This document shows, piece after piece, positions 16,493 through 24,622 of a DNA stretch of 36,757 nucleotides. A program made the position numbers and the translations under genes. The stretch is from Alphaproteobacteria bacterium CG11_big_fil_rev_8_21_14_0_20_39_49 (GTDB lineage Bacteria > Pseudomonadota > Alphaproteobacteria > Rickettsiales > UBA6187), in NCBI GenBank assembly GCA_002787635.1, contig PCXK01000031.1:1-36757 (forward strand), in the 5' to 3' direction. The notes below the pieces were generated by a model. The model did no database searches. It had not been told where the DNA came from and worked only from the letters and a program-made list of their open reading frames with translations. How positions within the stretch are numbered: position 1 is the stretch's first letter; each line of letters starts with the position of its first letter.

Positions 16493-16834
16493 ATGAAGTC
16501 CGAATATCAAACTCAATCTAAAGTAGGAATCAACACAAAAGAATCCGCATATGAAAAAGTATTCCCGCTACTTCAAAAAGAGGGAGTTTCAGCCGTAGAA
16601 AAATATGTTCCGCTACTTACAGGAAAAGCGGTCGATAGTGTTCTTGAAATTGCCGAGCAAAAGCAAACGGAAAATACCGAACAAAATCATGACACCATAC
16701 TGAACAGATTCCTTGCAGATTATATTAAAGAAAGCCGAAGAATGGCAGCCGACGGAAAAGGCGGTACAAAATATGCAGACAGCTTGCTAAAGGAGCGTGA
16801 GGAAAGCAAAACGCAACCGCAAAAGTTCCGATAA
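16493..16834 (+). CDS. Small unknown soluble protein
   Basis: 113 residues; no family recognised. A GGAG lies 6 bases before the ATG. The sequence is helical and charged: KVFPLLQKEGVSAVEKYVPLL, then KAVDSVLEIAEQKQ, LNRFLADYIKESRRMAADGKGG and a basic-acidic tail with SLLKEREESK. No signal peptide, membrane segment or Cys is present. Codon use resembles the neighbours. The 93 bases to the next gene (EamA transporter) may allow co-transcription, but no link in role is evident. Confidence 0.6.
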   Translation: MKSEYQTQSKVGINTKESAYEKVFPLLQKEGVSAVEKYVPLLTGKAVDSVLEIAEQKQTENTEQNHDTILNRFLADYIKESRRMAADGKGGTKYADSLLKEREESKTQPQKFR

Positions 16835-16922
16835 TATAAATTAACCTTACGCATATTGATTTGTAACATACGGTAAAATATATTAGGGTCGGTATTTTTT
16901 AATACTTATTACCCTTTTAAAC

Positions 16923-17792
16923 ATGCCTGCCATACTGTACTTTATAGCCTCCTGCTTTTTATTCGCATGCCTTAGTGCTATGGGTAAGCATATGTCTTCT
17001 ACCTTAAATCCCGCCATGGTAGTGTTTTTGCGTAACGTAGCAGAACTTATTATCTGTATCCCCGTTTTATTCTACCATTTCAAAGAGATTAAAAGGCTGC
17101 GTTTCTCAAAAATATTATGGACACGCGGATTTATCAGCCAGACGGCATCTACATGCTGGTTCGTAGCTATATCAAAAGTCAGCTTGCCCTCAGCAATGGC
17201 TTTTAGTTTTTCCACTCCGTTATTTACCACCGTTGCTGCCGTTATTTTCCTGAAGGAGGCTATAAGCTATCGACGTACATTAGCTTTGGTTATCGGCTTT
17301 GTGGGAGTACTTATAATATTACATCCTTGGAGGAGTATTGTTGACCTTGCACCATATAGCTGGGTTTTCGCAACGGTTATATTATGGGCAGTGGCAAGTA
17401 TAGTTATAAAAAAATTATCCGACTCAATATCACCTATGGTCATAATTTTTTATATGTCACTCGTAATGACTATTTTTTCTATACCTGCTGCATTGATTTA
17501 CCTGCAAATACCTGCAATTAGCGATATACCGCTTGTTATACTGCTTGCGGTCAACACTCTTGTATGGCAGTGGTGTCTTATCAAGGCATATAACAAAAGC
17601 CCTATTAGCGTATTGCAGCCTTTTGAGTTTTCAAAGCTTATATTCACCTGTCTGATAGCATATTTCATGTTCGGCGAGGTGCTTAGCATGTCAGGGTGGC
17701 TTGGGGTTATCCTGATTATAATAAGCAGTTCTTATGTTACATGGAGGGAACATAAATTAAAGAAAAAATCGCTTAAATTACCTCTTCCCTAG
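16923..17792 (+). CDS. DMT-superfamily (EamA) exporter
   Basis: 289 residues, ten predicted membrane helices in two EamA repeats of about five helices each. Typical features are FVLRN-like VVFLRNVAELIICIP after the first helix, the LPSAMAFSFSTPLFTTVAAVIFLKE repeat end and its copy SPISVLQPFEFSKLIFTCLIAYFMFGE. The family exports amino acids, nucleosides or other metabolites; the substrate cannot be inferred. The last 15 bases overlap the convergent tadA gene. Only a weak ribosome site is seen. Confidence 0.88.
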   Translation: MPAILYFIASCFLFACLSAMGKHMSSTLNPAMVVFLRNVAELIICIPVLFYHFKEIKRLRFSKILWTRGFISQTASTCWFVAISKVSLPSAMAFSFSTPLFTTVAAVIFLKEAISYRRTLALVIGFVGVLIILHPWRSIVDLAPYSWVFATVILWAVASIVIKKLSDSISPMVIIFYMSLVMTIFSIPAALIYLQIPAISDIPLVILLAVNTLVWQWCLIKAYNKSPISVLQPFEFSKLIFTCLIAYFMFGEVLSMSGWLGVILIIISSSYVTWREHKLKKKSLKLPLP

Positions 17793-18227
17793 AAAGAAAT
17801 CCTTTAGTAACTGCCCGCATTCCTGCTCATTTATGCCGCCGTAAATCTCAGTTTTATGAAAACACGAAGACACTTCAAATATCCTTGCCCCATGCTCCAC
17901 ACCACCGCCCTTCGTGTCATATGCCCCGAAATATAACCTTTTTATTCTGGCAAAACTTATAGCCTGTGCACACATAGGGCATGGCTCCAAAGTAACATAC
18001 ATATCACAATCGGTCAGGCGGCTTGTACCCCTTTTTTTGCAGGCTTCCTTTATTGCATTCATTTCCGCATGTAATGTCGGGTCATTGTTCTTTTTCATCA
18101 AATTACCTGATGCAGATATTATTTCACCTGTATTACAGTCAATTATCAACGCACCTACAGGCACTTCATCTTCATTATAAGATTTTTTCGCAATTTTAAT
18201 CGCTTTTTGCATGTAAGTTGCTTGCAT
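17778..18227 (-). CDS. tadA: tRNA-specific adenosine deaminase
   Basis: 149 residues, the usual length. The zinc deaminase motif is complete: TLHAEMNAI (His53, Glu55) and EPCPMCAQAI (Cys83, Cys86). The family pattern EVPVGALI near the start and FARIKRLYFGAYDTKGGGVEHG identify TadA. It makes inosine at the wobble position of tRNA-Arg(ACG), an essential step. It overlaps the convergent transporter by 15 bases and is divergent from the kinase at 18304. Confidence 0.95.
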   Translation of the reverse strand: MQATYMQKAIKIAKKSYNEDEVPVGALIIDCNTGEIISASGNLMKKNNDPTLHAEMNAIKEACKKRGTSRLTDCDMYVTLEPCPMCAQAISFARIKRLYFGAYDTKGGGVEHGARIFEVSSCFHKTEIYGGINEQECGQLLKDFFLGKR

Positions 18228-18259
18228 TTTTCAACCATTAATATATTGATTGTTATTCT

Positions 18260-18289
18260 TTGAACATTAGTGTATCATTAGACTATATT
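18260..18289 (+). promoter_or_regulatory. Sigma70-type promoter for the histidine kinase
   Basis: TTGAAC at 18260-18265, an 18-base spacer, and TATATT at 18284-18289. The expected start of transcription is near 18296, only about 8 bases before the ATG at 18304, and there is no ribosome site, so the message could be nearly leaderless. Confidence 0.5.
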
Positions 18290-18303
18290 TAAATATTATG
18301 TAA

Positions 18304-19815
18304 ATGTTAAGATATTTCAACGTCATTGCTTTTTTAAGCTTTATTCTGGTAGTTGTCGCTGCATTTTTTGCCGGAATGTATTTTCGTTCGTTTGCGGCAG
18401 ATTCCGTTATAAAAAACCCTATCGTTGAAGGCAATACCGGTCTGATAGAAAAATTATCTGAAAATATAATCTGTAAATATTATCCCATACTCAAAGCATT
18501 AGATTCAGAACCCGTTAATGATTGGCAGGACGATAAGTATTTTAAGAAATACTTTCTAATTAACGCACAAGAATCGTTGTCGATGAACGCCGCCGAGAAA
18601 ATAAGCATATATACTGAAAATAAAGAAATGTTCTTTACTACGAACGATGCAGAGGTGGTATTCTTAAGCGATGAGGAGCCGGATATCATGCATAGCGTAA
18701 CACCCGGTCAAACTCAGGGGGTGCTGCTAACTTCTTTAGGAATGTATCAGGATAATAAGCAGGATGTAGGCGGAAGCTATGTAAGGACGGTTTCAACGTT
18801 CAGTACGGTTAACTGTACCAACACATATAAAGATGGCGGAGAGATAAAAGTCGTAAAAGATGAAAAAGAAATTAAATTCATAGTGGAAATATATGATGAT
18901 GTTACAAAATCATATGAAAAACTATCGTTGTTCCATATGGTTGTATCGTTCTCAATTATAATTACTTTTATACTTTTGTATCTGGCGCTTTTCCTTACTT
19001 CCCGCAATACGGAAACGCTGATAAACAAGCAGCACGAAGAAAAGCTTAGACTGGAAAGGGCTAAAACTGCAGCGGAGGCCCAAAATCAGCAAAAATCAAT
19101 GTTCCTTGCAAATGTCAGCCACGAGCTTAGGACACCGCTCAATGCAATTATCGGCTTTTCCGAGATAATAAGGGACGAAGTAATGGGACCGGTGGGACAC
19201 CCGCAATATAAAGAATATATAACCGATATCAATTCATCGGGCGTGCATCTTCTAAGCCTGATAAACGATATCTTAGATTACTCAAAGGCAGATGCCAGAA
19301 AGCTTGATGTTGAAAAGGTGGATGTAGACCTCAGTAAAATAGCACATAGCTGTCTAAGGCTTATCGAGCCAAGAGCCAAAGAGGCTCACGTACATCTTGT
19401 GGAGAATCTCCCTGAAAACCATGTGGTGCTTTCTGCCGACCCTAAACGTATGAAACAGGTAATACTGAACCTGCTTTCCAATGCCGTTAAGTTTACGCCT
19501 GAAGATGGTAAAGTAACACTCACACTAATCGAAGATGCCATGAACGGTAATGTGATAATTAATGTAGTGGATACCGGTATAGGTATAGCGGCAAAAGATA
19601 TCTCTAAAGCAATGGCTCCCTTCGGACAGATAGACAGCTCCATAAGCCGCAGATACGAAGGAACGGGGCTTGGTCTGCCCCTGACTAAAAAGCTTACCGA
19701 ACTGATGGGCGGCACGTTCGATATAAAAAGTGAGGTTGGCTTGGGTACGACGGTTGAGCTTGTATTCCCCATGATAAAGGTAGAAAACGCAGAAGAGGCA
19801 AACCTGAATTTTTAG
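18304..19815 (+). CDS. Membrane sensor histidine kinase, PleC/DivJ-like core
   Basis: 503 residues. Membrane helices at ~7-27 and ~209-232 flank a ~180-residue periplasmic sensor region with no recognised domain. A short coiled coil (240-262) leads to the dimerisation/phosphoacceptor helix FLANVSHELRTPLNAIIGFSEII with His273. The ATPase domain shows N box (LLSNAVKFTPE, Asn393), G1 (DTGIGIA, 423-429), F box (MAPFGQIDSS) and G2 (GTGLGLPLTKKL, 453-464). The His box and the VMGP...YKEYITDINSSGVHLLSLINDILDYSKA section closely follow alphaproteobacterial PleC/DivJ kinases, but the sensor is different. No receiver domain or adjacent response regulator is present, so it is an orphan kinase. Confidence 0.93.
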   Translation: MLRYFNVIAFLSFILVVVAAFFAGMYFRSFAADSVIKNPIVEGNTGLIEKLSENIICKYYPILKALDSEPVNDWQDDKYFKKYFLINAQESLSMNAAEKISIYTENKEMFFTTNDAEVVFLSDEEPDIMHSVTPGQTQGVLLTSLGMYQDNKQDVGGSYVRTVSTFSTVNCTNTYKDGGEIKVVKDEKEIKFIVEIYDDVTKSYEKLSLFHMVVSFSIIITFILLYLALFLTSRNTETLINKQHEEKLRLERAKTAAEAQNQQKSMFLANVSHELRTPLNAIIGFSEIIRDEVMGPVGHPQYKEYITDINSSGVHLLSLINDILDYSKADARKLDVEKVDVDLSKIAHSCLRLIEPRAKEAHVHLVENLPENHVVLSADPKRMKQVILNLLSNAVKFTPEDGKVTLTLIEDAMNGNVIINVVDTGIGIAAKDISKAMAPFGQIDSSISRRYEGTGLGLPLTKKLTELMGGTFDIKSEVGLGTTVELVFPMIKVENAEEANLNF

Positions 19816-19836
19816 TGCCGATGGCTCGGTTATTAG

Positions 19837-19862
19837 AAAAAAGGTTCTTTAAAGAGCCTTTT
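19837..19862. terminator. Bidirectional intrinsic terminator
   Basis: The stem GGTTCT-TTAA-AGAGCC (19843-19858) is flanked by AAAAAA on the left and TTTT on the right, so it can end both the kinase transcript (plus strand) and the convergent YqaA-type transcript (minus strand), whose stop codon lies inside it. Confidence 0.65.
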
Positions 19863-20274
19863 CCAAAGCCATTGCCAAAACGATATATCTGCCTGCCTTA
19901 CCTATAGTTACCAATGTCAGGAATAAATAGATATTCGTCCTGAAAATTCCGGCTACGATAGTCAGTGGGTCGCCTAAAAACGGTGTCCATGCAAGCAACA
20001 GCGACCATACACCGTATTTTTTATAAAAACCGTTAGCCCTGTTCAACATTTTATTATCTGCGGGAAACCACTTCCTATCCTTAAAATGCATAATATACTT
20101 GCCGATATAGTAATTTATAAGCGAGCCGAGTACATTACCTATAGTAGCAACTATTACAAGCAAAACGACGCTGTGCTTTTGTGAATATATCAAAGCCGAC
20201 AGGACTATTTCCGATTGAACGGGCAATATAGTCGCCGCAAGTAAACCTGTAATGAATAACAGTAAAAAATCTAT
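19849..20274 (-). CDS. yqaA: YqaA/DedA-like (VTT domain) membrane protein, apparent AUA start
   Basis: The sequence matches YqaA: IDFLLLFITGLLAATILPVQSEIVL, IGNVLGSLINYYIGKYI, NRANGFYKKYGVWSLLLAWTPFLGDPLTIVAG and IGKAGRYIVLA. The first legal start is a TTG at 20226 (125 residues), but that would cut the conserved first helix in half. Coding sense clearly continues upstream to an ATA at 20274, exactly 6 bases after a perfect AGGAG (20285-20281); the product is then 141 residues, against 142 for E. coli YqaA as I recall it. So either AUA is used as start or an ATG has mutated. The family is of unknown transport role, related to DedA proteins. The stop codon lies in a bidirectional terminator. 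Confidence 0.8.
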   Translation of the reverse strand: MDFLLLFITGLLAATILPVQSEIVLSALIYSQKHSVVLLVIVATIGNVLGSLINYYIGKYIMHFKDRKWFPADNKMLNRANGFYKKYGVWSLLLAWTPFLGDPLTIVAGIFRTNIYLFLTLVTIGKAGRYIVLAMALEKAL

Positions 20275-20328
20275 TTTTATCTCCTGATTTTATATTATGG
20301 TAAATTTAAATTTACTTTACTAATCGGT

Positions 20329-20479
20329 GTCATCCTATGAAAAAATTTAGTAAAATTTTTTATCATGGGATCCAATTCGAAAAGTTTAGGAAAACTTTTC
20401 GATATTAAAAAGTTTCCTAACTTTTTTAAATGTGAATTCCACTATAATTTGTTTTACTAAACAAATTCGTGGAATGACA
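20329..20479. repeat. Cluster of four hairpins in a divergent intergenic region
   Basis: Four palindromes follow each other. 20332-20371 is ATCCTATGA paired with TCATGGGAT around an AT core. 20377-20402 is TCGAAAAGTTT with its exact complement and loop AGGA. 20405-20429 is TTAAAAAGTT/AACTTTTTTAA with loop TCCT. 20436-20475 is ATTCCAC..AATTTGTTT paired with AAACAAATT..GTGGAAT. TGTCAT at the left and ATGACA at the right enclose the whole. It lies between the divergent yqaA and DUF1223 genes. It may be a compound palindromic repeat element; no coding sense. Confidence 0.75.
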
Positions 20480-20563
20480 AATACGGTTAAATTCAAATTT
20501 AATGTAACTAAAACAACTATCATAACGAATAATATTATAACAAAACAAAAAAATATTATTAAT

Positions 20564-21283
20564 ATGGGTATATTAGCAAAAGCATTATCATTTGTCACAA
20601 TTGTGTTTTACGGGCAAAGTGCCTTTGCTTCTGATAATAAACTTGCACCAAGACCCGTCATAATAGAGCTTTTTACATCGCAGGGCTGTTCGTCATGTCC
20701 GCCTGCCGATGAGGTTTTGAAATATCTGAAAGATAATAACCCTAACGTTATACCGCTTTCAATGCATGTCGATTACTGGAACTATATAGGATGGAAAGAC
20801 CCGTTTTCTAGTGAACGGATTACCGAAAGACAAAGAAAATATGCCTCTGCCATGCAAAAAAGACGAATATATACGCCGCAAGCGGTGATTGACGGTAAAT
20901 ATGAGGTTATAGGCTCAAGTTACAGCAAAGTTGACTCGCTTATAAGAAAAGCCTTATCTTCAACCCAAGATGTATATATGTCCGCAAAGATAACAGGAGG
21001 TAAACTGAAAGTAGATGTATTGCCGCATGTATCGCAGCCGGAACAAAAAGCCGATATAGTGGTAATCGGATATGATTTTGAAAGAACAACTAAAGTAACA
21101 AGAGGAGAAAATTCGGGAGAATTACTCACCAACTCCAATATAGTACGCCACATTGAGCGTGTCGGGGAATATAAAGGTGAAAAAATCAGCGTCACAAGCG
21201 ATATTCCCGATACCGATAATTTTATTGTGATACTACAAAAAGAAGGGCAAAAAGAAATAATAGGTTTAGCTATAGCAAATTAA
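20564..21283 (+). CDS. DUF1223 secreted thioredoxin-fold protein
   Basis: 239 residues from the ATG at 20564, chosen because it starts a clear signal peptide (MGILAKALSFVTIVFYGQSAFA). The longer frame from 20432 lies in the hairpin cluster and would bury the signal. The mature part is DUF1223: VIIELFTSQGCSSCPPADE (Cys42, Cys45), HVDYWNYIGWKDPFSS, ERQRKYA and YTPQAVIDGKYEVIGS. The CxxC and fold suggest a periplasmic thiol-disulfide role; no exact activity is established. There is no obvious ribosome site. It leads an operon with msrB (19-base gap) and msrA, a sensible set for periplasmic redox repair. Confidence 0.88.
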   Translation: MGILAKALSFVTIVFYGQSAFASDNKLAPRPVIIELFTSQGCSSCPPADEVLKYLKDNNPNVIPLSMHVDYWNYIGWKDPFSSERITERQRKYASAMQKRRIYTPQAVIDGKYEVIGSSYSKVDSLIRKALSSTQDVYMSAKITGGKLKVDVLPHVSQPEQKADIVVIGYDFERTTKVTRGENSGELLTNSNIVRHIERVGEYKGEKISVTSDIPDTDNFIVILQKEGQKEIIGLAIAN

Positions 21284-21302
21284 TATAAAAAGGAGATAGA
21301 TT

Positions 21303-21809
21303 ATGTTATCCGTAAAACGAATTATAAGTCTTGCCGTAGCTGTGGGTACGATATATCTGGCAATTAGCAATTATCCTATAGTAGAAAAAGCATCGGCAGA
21401 ACATGGAGAAATTATGAAACTAGAATTAAGCAACAAAGAATGGAAAGAAAAATTAACGCCCGAACAATATAATATATTGCGTGATGAGGGTACCGAACCT
21501 CCTAGTTCAAGTCCGCTAAATAATGAAAAACGTGAAGGTGTGTTCAAATGTGCCGCCTGCGGTCTTGAGTTGTTTAGGTCGGAAGCAAAATATGAATCGG
21601 GAACGGGTTGGCCTAGTTTTTTTCAACCTATCAAAGGGCATGTCGAAACAAAAATCGACTTTAAACTCATATACCCTCGTACCGAATATCACTGTGCAAG
21701 ATGCGGCGGGCATCAGGGGCATGTATTTAAAGACGGTCCTGAACCTACGGGGCTACGCTATTGTAATAATGGTCTAGCATTGACATTCGAACCTGAGGGG
21801 GAGGAATGA
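21303..21809 (+). CDS. msrB: Peptide methionine-(R)-sulfoxide reductase, exported
   Basis: 168 residues. The first ~32 are a membrane anchor or signal (KRIISLAVAVGTIYLAI), so the enzyme acts in the periplasm. The MsrB fold follows: zinc Cys pairs Cys83/Cys86 (CAACG) and Cys131/Cys134 (CARCG), GTGWPSF, HCARCGGHQGHVFKDGP, and catalytic Cys154 in LRYCNNGLALTF. It reduces the R form of methionine sulfoxide. AGGAG precedes the ATG by 7 bases. Its stop overlaps the msrA start, so the two are coupled. Confidence 0.96.
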   Translation: MLSVKRIISLAVAVGTIYLAISNYPIVEKASAEHGEIMKLELSNKEWKEKLTPEQYNILRDEGTEPPSSSPLNNEKREGVFKCAACGLELFRSEAKYESGTGWPSFFQPIKGHVETKIDFKLIYPRTEYHCARCGGHQGHVFKDGPEPTGLRYCNNGLALTFEPEGEE

Positions 21810-22396
21810 AAATGAAAAAAATTTTAATAACAATATTAATAACAACGGTAACAAATATGGCTAGCGCTAACGCAAAAAACGAAACGGCAACTTTAGCAGG
21901 AGGCTGCTTCTGGTGTATAGAAAGTGATTTTGAAAAAATAGACGGGGTTATATCGGTAACTTCCGGATATACCGGAGGTAGCGAGCCTAACCCTACATAT
22001 GAACAGGTCTCATCAGGAGCTACGGGGCATGTTGAGGCAGTGCAGATAGTATTTGATGCAAATATAATAACTTACCGCCGGATAATGGATAAGTTCTGGA
22101 GAAGTATAGACCCGTTAAATGCCCGCGGGCAGTTCTGCGATATAGGACCGCAATACCGCTCTGAAGTTTTTTACCATAATGACGAGCAAAAACAAATTGC
22201 TGAAGAAACAAGAAGGCAAATAGATGATTCAGGTGTCCTGCCCTCTAAAATAGTTACAAAAATAACCGAAGCCTCCCCTTTCTATCCGGCGGAAGAATAT
22301 CACCAAAATTATTATAAGAAAAACCCGATTCGTTACAAATACTACCGCTACAGCTGCGGACGTGACAAGCGTGTAGAAGAGCTTTGGGGCAAATAA
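21806..22396 (+). CDS. msrA: Peptide methionine-(S)-sulfoxide reductase, exported
   Basis: 196 residues with an N-terminal signal peptide (to about NMASANA) before the enzyme. The catalytic motif GGCFWCIE has Cys34 and Cys37; GYTGG, YEQVSSGATGHVEAVQI, FCDIGPQYRS and the final EEYHQNYY are all typical. It reduces the S form of methionine sulfoxide; with MsrB both stereoisomers are covered. It overlaps msrB by 4 bases; a second in-frame ATG two codons on is an alternative start. The next gene, rpsB, has its own promoter at 22401. Confidence 0.96.
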   Translation: MKMKKILITILITTVTNMASANAKNETATLAGGCFWCIESDFEKIDGVISVTSGYTGGSEPNPTYEQVSSGATGHVEAVQIVFDANIITYRRIMDKFWRSIDPLNARGQFCDIGPQYRSEVFYHNDEQKQIAEETRRQIDDSGVLPSKIVTKITEASPFYPAEEYHQNYYKKNPIRYKYYRYSCGRDKRVEELWGK

Positions 22397-22400
22397 ACCC

Positions 22401-22429
22401 TTGCATATGCTGATTTTATGCTGTATATA
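22401..22429 (+). promoter_or_regulatory. Sigma70-type promoter for rpsB
   Basis: TTGCAT at 22401-22406, a 17-base spacer, then TATATA at 22424-22429. It begins 5 bases after the msrA stop. Transcription would start near 22436 and give a leader of about 100 bases. Confidence 0.6.
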
Positions 22430-22435
22430 GGCTTC

Positions 22436-22538
22436 TTTGAAATTTTTTTAATTCACACGTGGGAATTTTTTTGGTGTCCGTTATTTTGTTGATAATGGAT
22501 TTTTTCTGCGGAGGCAACAACTAAGAAAGGATATAAAT
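22436..22538 (+). promoter_or_regulatory. rpsB mRNA leader with two small hairpins
   Basis: Hairpin 1 is AATTC..ACGT..GAATT (22450-22467, one A-G mismatch). Hairpin 2 is CCGTTAT and ATAATGG around a 7-base loop (22478-22498). An upstream GGAGG at 22510 is too far from the ATG; AAAGG at 22526-22530 is the likely ribosome site. Ribosomal protein leaders often bind their own product, and S2 is known to autoregulate in E. coli; the same here is inference. Confidence 0.45.
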
Positions 22539-23561
22539 ATGAGTGCTTTACCTAAATTTACTATGCGTGAACTACTGGAAGCGGGAGTTCACTACGGTCA
22601 CAGAACAATGCGTTGGAATCCTAAAATGGCTCCGTTTCTATATGGAAGCCGTAACGGTACGCATATAATCGACCTTCAACAAACAGCACCTATGCTTCAT
22701 CAGGCTTTAGTGAAAGTACATGAAGTTGTAAGGAAAAACGGACGTGTTCTTTTTGTCGGAACTAAACGTCAGGCATCAGAATCAATAGCAGAAGAAGCGA
22801 AGCGTTGCGGTCAGTACTATGTAAACCACAGATGGCTGGGCGGTATGCTTACTAACTGGAAAACGGTTTCCGGCTCTATAAAAACATTACGTGACACCGA
22901 AGCGAAATTGGAAGGTAATTTAGCCGGTCTTAAAAAGAAAGAAGTTTTAAGCCTGCAAAGACGCGCTGACAAAATAAGATTATCACTTGGCGGTATCATG
23001 GATATGGGCGGAAAGCCCGACCTGCTTTTCGTGATTGACGTAAACAAAGAATCGTTAGCTTTACTAGAAGCACAAAAACTTGGTGTTCCTGTTATTGCGA
23101 TTGTAGATAGTAACGCAAGTCCTGACGGTGTTGACTATCCTATACCGGGAAATGATGACGCTATCCGTTCTATCAAACTATATTGCAGACTTGTGGCTGA
23201 TTCCGCACTTGCGGGGCTTAAAGAAAGTCTGGGTAGTGCCGGTGTCGATCTCGGTTCTGCTGCCGATATCCCTGCGGAAATATTGCCTTTGCCTAAGAAT
23301 GACAATGCTAAGAAAGTGTCAGCGGCTAAAGAAAATAAAAAACCTGCTGCAAAAGCAACAAAAGCCGATGAAAAAGCAGAAGAGAAAAAGCCTGCTGCTC
23401 AAAAAGCTAGCGATAAAAAAGATGAAAAAGCTACCGCTGCAAAGGAAGATAAAAAACCTGAAGCAAAAAAAGCCGATGCTAAAGAAGAAAAGAAGCCTGC
23501 TGAGAAAGCTAAAAAAGCAGATGACAAACCTGCTGAAAAGAAAGCTTCTTCCGATAAATAA
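22539..23561 (+). CDS. rpsB: Ribosomal protein uS2 with long Lys/Ala/Glu tail
   Basis: 340 residues. The first ~250 are a normal S2: [57 protein letters not shown] and [26 protein letters not shown]. From ~253 an 88-residue tail consists of Lys, Ala, Glu, Asp and Pro in rough repeats of an AKKADxKxEEKKPA type. The tail is low complexity and probably disordered; shorter extensions are seen in some Alphaproteobacteria. S2 sits on the small subunit and is needed for S1 binding. Its partner gene tsf follows after a palindrome, the conserved rpsB-tsf order. Confidence 0.97.
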   Translation: MSALPKFTMRELLEAGVHYGHRTMRWNPKMAPFLYGSRNGTHIIDLQQTAPMLHQALVKVHEVVRKNGRVLFVGTKRQASESIAEEAKRCGQYYVNHRWLGGMLTNWKTVSGSIKTLRDTEAKLEGNLAGLKKKEVLSLQRRADKIRLSLGGIMDMGGKPDLLFVIDVNKESLALLEAQKLGVPVIAIVDSNASPDGVDYPIPGNDDAIRSIKLYCRLVADSALAGLKESLGSAGVDLGSAADIPAEILPLPKNDNAKKVSAAKENKKPAAKATKADEKAEEKKPAAQKASDKKDEKATAAKEDKKPEAKKADAKEEKKPAEKAKKADDKPAEKKASSDK

Positions 23562-23573
23562 TTTATTGCTGTC

Positions 23574-23614
23574 ATTCCCTGAGTTAGTTTGTTCAAACAA
23601 ATTGGTCAGGGAAT
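23574..23614. repeat. Palindrome between rpsB and tsf
   Basis: ATTCCCTGA and TCAGGGAAT frame a second stem TTTGTT/AACAAA, giving about 19 pairs with one bulge. The context TGTCATTCCCTGA is like the solo palindrome at 10047 and the MITE cores. No T run follows, so it is more likely a palindromic repeat or a processing/attenuation site than a full terminator; tsf needs transcription through it. Confidence 0.65.
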
Positions 23615-23669
23615 TGGCATTCCTAAAAATATAGACAATATTACAAATTAAAAAATAATGAGGTAAAAA

Positions 23670-24590
23670 ATGGCTATTACTGCTGCTCTAGTAAAAGAAC
23701 TGCGTGAGAAAACAGGTGCAGGCATGATGGATTGTAAAAAAGCTCTAACCGAGTGTGGCGGTGACTTAGATTCATCTGTTGACTGGCTGCGTAAAAAAGG
23801 TATCGCAAGTGCAGGTAAGAAAGCAGGGCGTACTGCGTCGGAAGGTGTTGTTGCCGTTGCACAAGGAAATGGAAACGGTGTTATAGTAGAGCTTAATATT
23901 GAAACTGACTTTGCCGCTAAGAATGAAAGCTTCCAAAAGGCCGCAAGAGATATCGCTCAAACCGCACTTGAAAAAGGCATTAAAGATATCGAATCTTTAA
24001 AATCCGCTTCTTATCCGGGCAAATCTCACTCTATTGAAGACGAGATAAAAGAGCTTATAGGAAGCATCGGCGAGAACATCGACCTGCGTCGCATCGACAC
24101 CGTACAAGGTGATAATGTTATAAGCTATATACATAATAAAATTGCCGACGGTTTAGGTCAGGTAGGCGTTATCGTTGCTTACTCTACCCAAGGTGATGCC
24201 GATAAAGCCGGTGATTTCTGCCGTCAGGTAGCCATGCATGTTGCTGCTATGAAACCTGAGGCTTTAAATGTGGCCGACCTTGACGAATCATTGGTTGAGC
24301 GTGAGCGTCAAATCCTTACCGAGCAGGCAAGAGCATCAGGCAAGCCTGATGAAGTTATCGCTAAAATGATAGAGGGACGTATCCGCAAATTCTATGCCGA
24401 GGTTGTTTTGGTTGAGCAGGCATTCGTTATAGATGGTAAAACTGCCGTAAAAGATGCTTTAAAAGAAGCTGAAAAAGAAATAGGCGGTGCTACTTCTATA
24501 AGCGGTTACGCAAGACTGACCCTTGGTGAAGGCGTCGAGAAAAAAGAAGAAGATTTTGCGGCCGAGGTTGCTAAAGCCGCCGGTGCATAG
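23670..24590 (+). CDS. tsf: Translation elongation factor Ts
   Basis: 306 residues, full length. The N-terminal module LVKELREKTGAGMMDCKKALTE in outline, then VDWLRKKGIASAGKKAGRTASEG and the EF-Tu-contacting ETDFAAKNESF, are all present. The later core has GQVGVIVAYS, AMHVAAMKP and a C-terminal helical module. EF-Ts is the nucleotide exchange factor for EF-Tu. AGG precedes the ATG by 7 bases. It is co-transcribed with rpsB; a hairpin at 24623 follows the gene. Confidence 0.97.
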   Translation: MAITAALVKELREKTGAGMMDCKKALTECGGDLDSSVDWLRKKGIASAGKKAGRTASEGVVAVAQGNGNGVIVELNIETDFAAKNESFQKAARDIAQTALEKGIKDIESLKSASYPGKSHSIEDEIKELIGSIGENIDLRRIDTVQGDNVISYIHNKIADGLGQVGVIVAYSTQGDADKAGDFCRQVAMHVAAMKPEALNVADLDESLVERERQILTEQARASGKPDEVIAKMIEGRIRKFYAEVVLVEQAFVIDGKTAVKDALKEAEKEIGGATSISGYARLTLGEGVEKKEEDFAAEVAKAAGA

Positions 24591-24622
24591 TCTTTAAAAT
24601 AACAGAATTGCCTTTAATGATA

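Noticed and set aside
16127-16516. Short open frames on both strands in the tatD/16493 gap
   Set aside because: No ribosome sites, composition of random AT-rich DNA, and one includes the long dyad.
23128-23634. Lys/Leu-rich frame inside and beyond rpsB
   Set aside because: It is the S2 tail read one base off; the repeat-rich tail keeps several frames open by chance.
22820-24600. Minus-strand frames across rpsB and tsf
   Set aside because: They are shadows of strongly conserved plus-strand ribosomal protein and EF-Ts genes.
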